A DNA stretch of 10,416 nucleotides from the NCBI GenBank assembly GCA_022592435.1, contig JABYQS010000970.1, forward strand, positions 1 to 10,416. Direction: 5' to 3'. A model generated the notes under the pieces. The model did no database searches and was not told the DNA's origin. It saw only the letters and a program-made list of their open reading frames with translations. Position numbers and translations under genes: made by a program. Of the stretch, positions 1-7,406 are shown in pieces; within the stretch, counting starts at the first letter, position 1; every line of letters starts with the position of its first letter. The DNA comes from Cerioporus squamosus. Its lineage: Eukaryota > Basidiomycota > Agaricomycetes > Polyporales > Polyporaceae.

Positions 1-1085
1 GATGCCGGCTGTCGCGACGAGCTTCTTAAAGAGCGCGGTTTGAGCAGGTATGTGAGGGTGAGTGATAGACCGCGCGTTGCCAGACTGGTTAACCTCCACC
101 CCTCGGATGACAGCGAGAATCCGGTCATTCTCGGATATCGCATCAGCGAGCCGCTTGAGCACGAATAGACCACATCCTTCCGAGCGACAGTACCCGTCCG
201 CAGAGGCATCCCATGGGCGACATTGACCCGTTTCGCTGAGGAAGTGGCCCCGAGCGAGGCCTAGGTACATCTACAACCCATGTAGGAGGATCTGCACTCG
301 GTAATTGTAAGAGAACAGGACGTACATCGGGGCTTGTGATGACGTTGACCCCTCCTGCCAGCGCCGCTCTGCAGTCCCCGACAGCTAGCGCACGACAAGC
401 CTGATGTATGCCAACCAGGGATGCCGAGCAAGCCGTGTCTAGGACCATGGAAGGTCCCCCGAATCCGAAGGCATAAGAAATTTTGCCGCTAAGAAATGCT
501 TTGAGAGTTCCTAACACGAATGTCAGATAGCCGTTCTTGTGAAGAGAAGTAGCGAGGATAAATGCCGGTGCTATATACACGTCAATATCACCCGTAGGTT
601 GTGGACGTAGTCGTATGTCGCACATCCAACATACGTAGCGAAGGCATCCGGATCGAAAGAGGCCGTAGCGTTCGGAGAGTAGCCAGCGTCCTCCAACGCA
701 TGGTAGGCCGTCCGCAACAGCAAACGCTGCTGCGGATCCATGCTACGAGCCTCGCGAGGAGAGATGTGGAAAAATGCGTTGTCAAAGGCATCGGCATCAG
801 GCAAAAGTTGCCATGGCTCGCACTCATTGAACGGCCATGAGGATGCTTGACGTTACTGGTATAGCGGAGAGGATGAAACGCTCCTCGGGAATCTGGGATA
901 TATATGATGAGTCGCCCGTCTTGGATGCAGCACACTAGCGAGTGTACCTTGGAGACGGTGCTCAAGCCCTCCTCGAGCAGCTTCCAGAAGGCATCTGCGT
1001 TGGCAGCACCTGGAAAGTCTACCGCCATCCCGACAATGGCCACGGGGTGCAAGGCGATGGAAGCAGTGTTTTCGACGCTCTGCAT
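1..1085 (-). CDS. Type I iterative polyketide synthase, N-terminal ketosynthase region (partial; three 1-base frame breaks)
   Basis: This is the beta-ketoacyl synthase domain that performs decarboxylative Claisen condensation in a multidomain PKS. Blocks seen in order are [14 protein letters not shown] (start of KS), [52 protein letters not shown] with the active-site Cys codon at 428-430, and [34 protein letters not shown] follows near the left edge, and the KS histidines lie outside. Introns at 893-947 and 271-325 have good GT-AG ends and restore conserved text ([16 protein letters not shown]). The frame changes at three short runs, each consistent with one missing base: 876-878, 803-806 and 591-593. 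A 70-nt segment (511-580) interrupts the usual DVY..GTL motif. The GRSM..GNF and NQSG..THPH blocks resemble basidiomycete non-reducing (orsellinate-type) PKSs, but only KS is visible, so the class is inferred. The start ATG at 1085 directly precedes KS; an upstream exon is possible. Confidence 0.92.
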
Positions 1086-1211
1086 GTCATGAAAGGTGAA
1101 GACAAGTGTTGGCGGACCCCAGTGCTGGAGTTTTCGTCTTTTATGGCCCCCAAACACTGAGAACGCTCGGAGTCAGCGCCATGGTGCAAAGAGGACGAAG
1201 GGGCCACTTAC
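1080..1211 (-). other. Possible intron joining an upstream exon to the PKS ketosynthase exon
   Basis: On the minus strand a perfect donor GTAAGT begins at 1211 and an acceptor CAG ends at 1080. Splicing joins the open frame ...AAFRIH to [17 protein letters not shown] in phase, giving the PKS sequence N-terminal to KS, where non-reducing PKSs carry a SAT domain. I do not recognise SAT motifs in the upstream open frame (1212-1586 minus). The alternative is that translation simply starts at the ATG at 1085, which overlaps the acceptor. Confidence 0.3.
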
Positions 1212-2762
1212 ATGAATGCGAAACGCTGCATGTCGGGCCAGCGGCTTTTGATCATGCAGGTCCCGACATGTGCTGAAGTTTGCATGCACGGAAGACATCA
1301 ACACTGTACATTGAACGATCGACGGAACAGTGCCCTTGGACGAGTACCCCTTCAAGCGACTCACTGCCAATTCCGTGTTGAAAGAGGCAAGCACGAAGCT
1401 GCCAACGAATGCCTCTCGGAACGCTAAGAAGAAATTTCCCAGGGCCGGCTCTGGCCGGGCCGGACGCGAAGCTGCGCAGCCGCCCGCATACCTTGCGACA
1501 TCTTCTATCCGCTGCACAACGGTAGTCGTAAGTAAACGCACACGCCCAGGACGCCTGAAGCCTACATACCTCATAACTGGAAGCACTCGACGTTATCCGA
1601 TCCGATCTTTCGATTCGACCGGGACGGGTTCAAGCCGGTGGTGGCAGACAGGAATCAGGCCCGTCATACTTACATCGATGTTGCGTTGCTCACATAGATC
1701 AAAACTGCAAAGAGCTATAGGATTTTTTGGGGATGACAAGGCTGGAGTGAACGCCGCAGTTCAAGTAGTCAGACTTCAGAGCGAGCCTATTTCGTTCCTA
1801 TACACCTGCCATATCTGAAAGCCACCTTTTATTCGGCAATACCCGAGCCCGCATGGTGGCAGCCAAGTGGCAGCGGCGAGCAGCAGGTTTATAGTAGCAA
1901 CTCCGTCCTCCTTGCGTCCTACCTCGAGTCTCCATGGGGGGCCGTTTCTCAGGCTGCAAACTTCTCAAAATGCTAGCGAATGGCGCATGGTCTACGAAGA
2001 TCTCAGGCAAGGGACCAGATCAAAATCCATGTAACCATCGGGGGTAGGTATGTAATCTGCTGATACCAATGCGATATTCGCGAATAGCCTCACATGCCAC
2101 TGCTCCGGACAAGTCCCAGGCGGCAGTACATGGTGTCAACTTGGATAGGTAGAATTACTGAACGCCGCCAATATCTTCGTCTGACGTTAATGCCGTATGT
2201 CGAATTCTGGCCTCTAATGGTCACTGCAAGCTCGCTCGGCCGGCACGTCAATGAGTTCGCACGCCTCGCACTGCGAGACCGAAAGTCGCTGCAGCGGCAG
2301 GCAAATGGGTACCATGTCAAATGACAAAAGCCCTCATGAGCTACCGGACTTCTTCTTACGACATGCAAATACGTAGCCAGATCCTCCACATGCATGCATG
2401 ATGCACAGCCTCGGTGCGCTCGCGACACGTTTATCCAGCAGTTACATGATCTTGCCCCTTGTGCACATGGGTTCCTTGGGTTGCGCGTCTTCACGGAGAC
2501 GAGGGTCCGCCGCAGCCACTTCTGCATCGCCCTTGTAGGTGAGTTGTCTAGTAAGCACTCATCACGACGGCCAGACACGGCGTGACTTCTGACCTCTGCT
2601 GGTTCTAGATTGATGCATTCCATCCGCAATGGAGTCTGGCCCACCGCTGCCACTACTCTGAGTGGGTGCCGAGCGTAGAAGCCCACGCAGGGCATTTCAG
2701 GCCTACGATCAGGCGGTATATCAACTGGAGGCGCACATCATCCTCACTCCAGCCTGATCGCT
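1212..2762. other. 1.55-kb divergent spacer between PKS and sedolisin genes; no recognisable gene
   Basis: No family motif is convincing in any frame. Open frames exist on both strands, the longest being about 200 codons on the minus strand at 2090-2695, but their composition is Arg/Cys/Ser-rich and non-protein-like. A plus-strand open run without an ATG at 1536-1697 reads more like protein (includes FRFDRDGFKPVVADR) but matches nothing I know. The stretch should contain both divergent promoters and possibly 5' exons of the PKS. Confidence 0.5.
2717..2724 (+). promoter_or_regulatory. TATA-like element upstream of the sedolisin gene
   Basis: TATATCAA lies about 40 bp before the ATG at 2763, in a plausible core-promoter position. 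This is position and motif only; no transcript evidence. Confidence 0.35.
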
Positions 2763-4907
2763 ATGCTTGCTCTGCGGTTGACCTTTGCATCCCTCCTGTT
2801 GATATGGTGTGGCGCAAGCCCATCCCCTCATCCAGGGCACGACTTGCGAGTCCGCGCATCTAGGAGCGTCGCCCCCGCCGGGTTTGCTGACGTCGGTCCG
2901 GCTTCACCTGAGCAGACGTTGACCCTTCGTTTCGCGCTTGCTCAGAGCGACCCGGAGGGTCTCATAGATGCTCTGTACAGGGTGAGCGACCCCGCAAGTC
3001 CACATATCGGCAGTGGCTGTCGAAGGAGCAGGTGTGTCTGACCGGTCCGCACTTCTTCAGTGCACTGACATGTCCGTTTGTAGGTCGCACAGTTCGTTGC
3101 TCCTAAGGCTGAAACAGCCGAGGCTGTCAATGTGTGGTTGCAGGAGAACGGACTCACGGCCACCACTAGCTCGGCTGCGGGAGATTGGATCAGCTTCGAA
3201 GTCCCAGTCAAGAAGGCGAACGAGCTGTTCGGTACGGAATTCAAGACTTTCGCCCACCAGGAGAGCGGAACGGAAGTGGTCCGGACACTGTCCTACTCTC
3301 TGCCTGCCTCTCTGCAGTCGCACGTCGACTTCGTGCATCCGACGACTACGTGAGTGGTCGTAGCCCCATGGAGCGATGATACTACATGTTCGCTTACATC
3401 AATCATCGTACAGCTTCCCTGATCCCAAGCTACAGTCCTCCGCGACCAAGGCGAAGCGCTTTATTGACGACGTCCCACAGAGGCTGCTCAAACGCGCCGA
3501 TGCGAACTCAACCGTGTGTATTCAGGGTACCACTCCGGCTTGTTTGCAGGAGCTCTACAGTATCCCCGCAACGCCCGTGAAGAACAACGTCACTCTCGGG
3601 GTCACCGTGTTCTACGGTAACGAACCACACTACGCCTACCTCACGGTGCGGTCTTTTCTGCAGTCCGGAACGCTTCACTGGACTGAATTCTCTGCAGACA
3701 TTCTTGGAGAACTATAGGATCGATGTTGATGCGTCCAAGACGAACTACACCTTCGTAGGGTGGGATGGTGGAGTGGATAGCCAGAACCCGTTCGCGGTAG
3801 TCGAGGGAGTAAGCCTAGGGACCCGCCCTCCTCTTGTTGAGCATTGCTGACATCGGTACTATGCAGGACCTCGATATCCAGTATACTGTGGGCGTTGCCA
3901 CGGGTGCCTACGTCATCAGTTATCAAGAGGGCAACAACCCGCAGGATGGGGTATTCGGCTTCTTGGACGAGACGATCTTCCTCAATGCGCTCGATGATTC
4001 GGAGCTGCCGCAGGTCCTCAGTACGAGCTATGCTCACTTCGAGAACAATTGGGACTTCGACATCACCGAGTGAGTCGCGTTCTGAGCATCTGTGCATAAT
4101 ATATTGACTCCGGGTTCAGTAGGATCTGCCAAGGGTACGCGCAGCTCACTGCTCGCGGCACGACGCTGTTGTTCGCTAGCGGCGACTCCGGTGCGGGGTG
4201 TGACTTCATCACCAACACCACCGACTTCAGTCCCAACTTTCCGGCATCGTGCCCGTAGTGAGTGTGCTCCTCTCCATTGTTCACTGCGCTTATGCTCATC
4301 TCCGAGGATGCATAGCATCACCGCCGTCGGCGGAACATCCGGCTACTATCCGCAAAATTGGGTGGACAGGCTCGGTCCGGCGGATTCTCGAACTACTTCG
4401 CTCGCCCGTCGTACCAAGACGGCGCCGTCTCCTCCTACCTCGACAACGTCTCCGGGAACGATCCCAACGCCGGCCGGTACAACGTGAGCGGGCGCGGCGT
4501 ACCCGGACCTCGCCCTTAAGGCGGACAACTATACCGTCTACGACGCGGGTTGGCTGAACGTCTTCGGAACGAGCGCGTTCGTGCCCCGTGTTTGCGTCCA
4601 TGATCACGCTCCTCAACGACAGACTGATCTCGGCGGGCAAGCCCACGGTGGGGTTCCTGAACCCGTGGCTGTACTCGGAGGGCTCCAAGTTGTTCACGGA
4701 CGTCACCGGGGGGTTCAGCTCAGTCAAGTGCACGGACGATGACCCGGTTCGCGTGATCAACGCAACCGAGGGGTGGGATCCGGTGAGTTCGACTCATGCT
4801 CAGTTGTGTCTCGCTTGAACCGTGTGGTGCTCATGTTCGCTCCCTTGTAGGTCACCGGCTTGGGCACGCCCGACTTCAACCGTCTCCTCGAGGCTTTCGG
4901 TCTCTGA
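2763..4907 (+). CDS. Secreted sedolisin / tripeptidyl-peptidase-like serine-carboxyl protease (MEROPS S53), eight exons, four 1-base frame breaks
   Basis: This is a secreted acid endo- or tripeptidyl-peptidase precursor. Exons are 2763-3031, 3084-3349, 3414-3645, 3698-3808, 3867-4069, 4120-4257, 4316-4782 and 4851-4907. With four single-base indels allowed, the phases close to 581 codons including the stop, which is normal for the family. Residues 1 to about 19 are a signal peptide ([15 protein letters not shown]). About 25-200 is the pro-kumamolisin activation domain ([24 protein letters not shown]), followed by a basic LLKR processing site. The catalytic Glu and Asp are in E-G-D-L-D-I-Q-Y (about 292/296), split by the 3809-3866 intron. 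The oxyanion Asp is in ASGDSGAGC (about 383) and the nucleophile Ser in FGTSA (about 493). The C-terminal calcium-site segment is [14 protein letters not shown]. There are several N-glycosylation sequons. Frame breaks are near 3009-3010 (-1), 4374-4375 (-1), 4490-4507 (+1) and 4584-4587 (+1). The residue after GTSA is Phe, where Ser is usual. The exact S53 subtype (TPP, aorsin or endopeptidase) is not resolved. Confidence 0.95.
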
Positions 4908-5324
4908 ATCGGAAAGTAGTCACTTATCACGGACTGATGGACTTAAGCTCTGCGCCATGGACAGACTCTCCAGTTCGGACTCGGACCCATAACATGCTAG
5001 TGCAACATGTTGAACCTTGATGTACCCACTTCGTTATGTCCGGTAGTCGCCTCGGCTGTCTTCTGTCATGTTCACTCTTCATATCTCATCAGCCCACTCT
5101 GTCATTTGTGGGTAATTTCTGGAGTAGGAGCTCGGATACGTTGCGTGCACCTGCGTGCCACCGTGCACCATGAACACGTAACCTACTATTGTCCCTGTAC
5201 AGTGGGGTACAGTGAATTTGGACGCGCCAAGGAACATGAAGGTCATATTGGTATTTCGTGCTCCTTTCCAGACCACCGCATCGGCAATTCGCAATCCTTG
5301 TTGTGCCCACGACGTGGAGGAGTG

Positions 5325-5338
5325 ATGATGCATGATGT
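5325..5338 (+). promoter_or_regulatory. 14-bp element shared by both small-protein gene promoters, copy 1
   Basis: ATGATGCATGATGT lies 240-253 bp before the ATG at 5578. An identical copy is at 6437-6450 in front of the paralogue, and the flanks are not similar. A functional role is inferred. Confidence 0.4.
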
Positions 5339-5384
5339 TCAAGCACCACATCCAGCCGAGTATGACCCACACGCGCTGGAAATG

Positions 5385-5502
5385 GACGTCATGGTTGCCA
5401 CGACGCACTCTCAGACGCGTTTCCCATCTTCCTCATGTCTCTACGTGTACTCCCAGGCAACAGACGTCAGTACGTCCACTAGCGACCAGCACCATGACGT
5501 CA
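5385..5502 (+). promoter_or_regulatory. Cluster of three CRE/ATF-like sites
   Basis: GACGTCA occurs at 5385-5391, 5463-5469 and, as the full palindrome TGACGTCA, at 5495-5502. The last is 18 bp before the TATA box. In fungi such sites are bound by Atf1/CREB-type bZIP stress regulators; binding here is inferred. Confidence 0.45.
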
Positions 5503-5520
5503 GGCTACCAGGAAACTGCA

Positions 5521-5526
5521 TATAAA
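5521..5526 (+). promoter_or_regulatory. TATA box of the first small hydrophilic protein gene
   Basis: TATAAA, within CATATAAA, lies 52-57 bp upstream of the ATG at 5578. The paralogue also has a CATATA core upstream of its start. Confidence 0.55.
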
Positions 5527-5577
5527 CCGCACGATGGGCACCAACGTTAACGTCCTGAACATACACACTCCCACATC

Positions 5578-5927
5578 ATGAACTCTGACAACTTCAACAA
5601 CACGTCCTCCACCCAGTCCGGCCAGCAGCAGCAGGGCGGCGAGAAGCAGGACTGGCTCGACAAGGGCATCGAGTCCGCTGGGGACAAGGCCGGAGTCAAC
5701 ATCGTACGTCCCCTGCGCATGCGCAGTCGCAAGCCATGACAAGCCGTGTAACTGATCATCACCTGTGCAGAGCAATCAGAACGCCGACAAGGCAGGCGAC
5801 TTCGCGAACAAGGAGATCAAGAACAAGGAGGGTGAGTTTCACTTACTTACCCCGACTGACCGTGATGCTGGGTACCGGCGGAGAGCTCACGACTCTCGCA
5901 GGCTTCAACCTTCCCGGCGTCCACTAG
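5578..5927 (+). CDS. Small hydrophilic protein, 70 aa, unknown function (paralogue A)
   Basis: There are three exons: 5578-5703, 5771-5831 and 5902-5927. The introns of 67 and 70 nt have GTACGT/GTGCAG and GTGAGT/CGCAG ends. The 70-aa product has no Cys, about 13% Gly, many Asn/Gln/Lys/Asp, one Trp, no signal peptide and no membrane segment. A Gln-rich N-terminus (residues 1-20) precedes a 50-residue domain, GEKQDWLDKGIESAGDKAGV then NADKAGDFANKE and a terminal NLPGVH. That domain is 34/50 identical, without gaps, to the C-terminus of the gene at 6578-7101, and both introns fall at the same sites (phase 0 and phase 1). The reading frame is intact, unlike the larger genes. I do not recognise the family. 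Composition resembles hydrophilin/LEA-like stress proteins, and the promoter CRE cluster fits stress control; both points are inference. Confidence 0.88.
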
Positions 5928-5970
5928 ACAACGCTGGCCCCTACGCAGGGGACGTAGTAGATGTATCCGT

Positions 5971-5990
5971 TGTTGTACGATGTTGTACGA
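5971..5990. repeat. Tandem repeat, 10 bp x 2
   Basis: TGTTGTACGA occurs twice head to tail, about 45 bp after the stop codon of paralogue A. It probably lies in the 3' UTR or just beyond. Confidence 0.7.
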
Positions 5991-6031
5991 ATAAGTAGTC
6001 GACTTTCCCGGGACATGATACGAAGTGAGCG

Positions 6032-6045
6032 TGTACTCGAGTACA
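6032..6045. repeat. 14-bp perfect palindrome
   Basis: TGTACTCGAGTACA reads the same on both strands. It lies 105 bp downstream of paralogue A. It could be a dimeric transcription-factor site; there is no loop, so a hairpin is unlikely. Confidence 0.6.
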
Positions 6046-6093
6046 GTCGTGTGCAAGCGTGATCTGTGATTGACCTAGCTTTGGTGGTAAGGA

Positions 6094-6100
6094 GACGTCA
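6094..6100 (+). promoter_or_regulatory. CRE/ATF-like GACGTCA site, distal
   Basis: GACGTCA, about 480 bp upstream of the ATG at 6578. A TGACAAGAA direct repeat follows at 6110-6118 and 6120-6128. Confidence 0.3.
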
Positions 6101-6379
6101 GAAGGTATATGACAAGAAGTGACAAGAATAATGACATACACACCTCGTTGGTATCAGCTGATGTAGCGAGGAAAGACCTGAGATATTTCCCTGGCCCTAG
6201 TCCGACCGCGTCACCGCACTGTACCCCTGGCAGCAGGGAAAAGGAACCCTCTTCGAGCCTCACCGGCACTTCCACCGCAGCAGAACTGAGCTGGTAACGA
6301 CCGAGGTGGTCTCTGGGCCTACAACTGGGCCTGTGCCTCAAGCCGAGGCGGTGGAGGAGAGCAGAGGGTGGGTACACGC

Positions 6380-6408
6380 CGACGTCATCGTTTCCCCTTT
6401 TGGCCCCT
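6380..6408 (+). promoter_or_regulatory. CRE-like site plus two STRE-like CCCCT motifs
   Basis: CGACGTCA at 6380-6387 is followed by CCCCT at 6394-6398 and 6404-6408, about 170-200 bp before the ATG at 6578. CCCCT is the core of the fungal stress response element. Use in stress induction is inferred. Confidence 0.35.
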
Positions 6409-6436
6409 CCACCTCGCAAAGACGCCAATCATACCC

Positions 6437-6450
6437 ATGATGCATGATGT
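6437..6450 (+). promoter_or_regulatory. 14-bp element shared by both small-protein gene promoters, copy 2
   Basis: ATGATGCATGATGT is identical to 5325-5338. Here it sits about 18 bp before the TATA-like core. Confidence 0.4.
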
Positions 6451-6467
6451 CAGTCCCCAGCGGGCAG

Positions 6468-6475
6468 CATATATG
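6468..6475 (+). promoter_or_regulatory. TATA-like core of the second small hydrophilic protein gene
   Basis: CATATATG lies about 105 bp before the ATG at 6578 and aligns with CATATAAA at 5519-5526 of the paralogue. The intervening leader is C/A-rich, as expected of a 5' UTR. Confidence 0.45.
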
Positions 6476-6577
6476 CTCGCGCGTCCTGAGTCCGACCCCC
6501 TCACTCACTCACCACCAAGTACTTTCACCACTACACACTCGTCTGACCACCCGCCACCTCATCATCTTACTATTACC

Positions 6578-7101
6578 ATGTCTTTCACCGACAACACCGC
6601 ATCGTCGACCGGCATGAACACCCAGTACACGGATGGCCCTGGCGCCGGCACCCACTCCGAGGCGTTCAACGAGAACCAGGACCAGGGCGCATACAGCGAG
6701 ATGCAGAGCGGCCAGGGCTCCGCCGACATGGGCGGCGGCCGCGGCGCGATGGGCTCGGGCGTCGCTGGTGGCTACGAGGGCAACTCGCAGTCCACGCAAC
6801 AGTCGCAGACTACGCAACAGTCGCAGACTGGCGAGAAGGCGGACTGGATGGACAAGGGCATCGAGTCGCTCGGAAAGAAGTTTGGTGTGAACATCGTGAG
6901 TACATGTGGTCTGACATCTGTATGTTGGAGAGACTGATCACCTTTCTCGGTCCCACAGAACGACAAGAACGCCGATAGCGCTGGAGACTTTGTCAACAAG
7001 GAGGCGAAGGAGAAGTTTGGTAAGTACTTCCATGTATGGTTCTCGTACGCGACGGAACACTCACCGTTGCATTAGGTCGCAACATCCCGGGCGTGAACTA
7101 G
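6578..7101 (+). CDS. Small hydrophilic protein, 134 aa, unknown function (paralogue B, extended N-terminus)
   Basis: There are three exons: 6578-6895, 6959-7019 and 7076-7101. The introns of 63 and 56 nt have GTGAGT/CACAG and GTAAGT/TTAG ends. Exons 2 and 3 have exactly the same lengths (61 and 26 nt) and phases as in paralogue A. Residues 1-84 are low complexity: an Asn/Gln/Thr region, then a Gly-rich stretch around 51-68 (MGGGRGAMGSGVAGG), then a TQQSQT hexapeptide duplication. Residues 85-134 are the shared domain (GEKADWMDKGIESLGKKFGV, NADSAGDFVNKE, NIPGVN). There is no Cys, signal peptide or membrane segment, and a single Trp in the conserved DW.DKGIES motif. The N-terminal extension is the main difference from A. 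I do not know the function; a cytosolic stress-type hydrophilin is the simplest guess. The frame is intact and ATG 6578 is the first in-frame Met after the leader. Confidence 0.9.
6794..6829 (+). repeat. Coding tandem repeat, 18 bp x 2 (TQQSQT)
   Basis: ACGCAACAGTCGCAGACT occurs twice with no mismatch, encoding TQQSQT-TQQSQT at residues 73-84 of paralogue B. Identity at the DNA level suggests a recent slippage duplication. Confidence 0.85.
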
Positions 7102-7406
7102 ACGAATAGACGGACTCAGCATCACGGACAATGCATTGTACTGTACCACTTGTATACTATTGAGGAGATCGTGACGTCCTTGGCCATCATGCTGTGTGCG
7201 CGTTGGTACCGAATATGAGTGTACTAGGTGCATATAGGAGCAATATGGCGCTGGGGACGCGCTGGTAAGGTACTGCGACAGCGACATAAGTATGCGACGT
7301 GCGTCAAGAAAGGGATGTATCTGCAAGAACGGGCGAGACGCGAGATGAGAATCTAAACGACGTCAATGAGAAGTCGAGCGAACGACCGTGCTCACCTCCA
7401 TACAGC
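7102..7406. other. Convergent spacer between paralogue B and UBA2
   Basis: This 305-bp stretch lies between two convergent stop codons and presumably holds both 3' UTRs. No gene or RNA was recognised; one GACGTCA is present near 7359-7365. Confidence 0.6.

Larger units (their letters stand above)
4908..5577. other. Spacer: sedolisin 3' region and promoter of the first small hydrophilic protein gene
   Basis: No gene is visible. The right half holds a cluster of three GACGTCA sites, a 14-bp element shared with the next gene's promoter, and a TATA box. GTACAGTG is directly repeated at 5197-5204 and 5207-5214. No tRNA or repeat element was recognised. Confidence 0.6.
5928..6577. other. Spacer between the tandem paralogues: 3' region of A and promoter of B
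   Basis: No gene is seen. It contains a 10-bp tandem repeat (5971-5990), a 14-bp perfect palindrome (6032-6045), a TGACAAGAA direct repeat (6110-6128), two GACGTCA sites, two CCCCT sites, the shared 14-bp element and a TATA-like core. Confidence 0.6.

Noticed and set aside
1173..1586. 137-codon minus-strand frame as a SAT domain of the PKS
   Set aside because: Its position and the splice join are suggestive, but I could not find SAT active-site motifs; kept only as an open question.
1620..1640. tRNA gene suggested by a B-box-like GGTTCAAGCC
   Set aside because: No matching A box, acceptor stem or cloverleaf could be formed around it.
2090..2695. 201-codon minus-strand open frame
   Set aside because: Arg/Cys/Ser-rich with no recognisable motif, no introns and no neighbour logic; looks like a chance open frame.
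1..4907. PKS and sedolisin as one biosynthetic gene cluster
   Set aside because: Divergent proximity alone is weak; no tailoring enzyme, transporter or regulator lies between or beside them in the window.
6075..6428. 117-codon minus-strand open frame across the promoter of paralogue B
   Set aside because: Overlaps promoter motifs, composition is not protein-like and no family match; chance frame.
5578..7101. Naming the small proteins Con-6, Grg1 or Hsp12
   Set aside because: Hydrophilic composition is similar, but the DW.DKGIES and AGDF.NKE motifs do not match what I know of those families.
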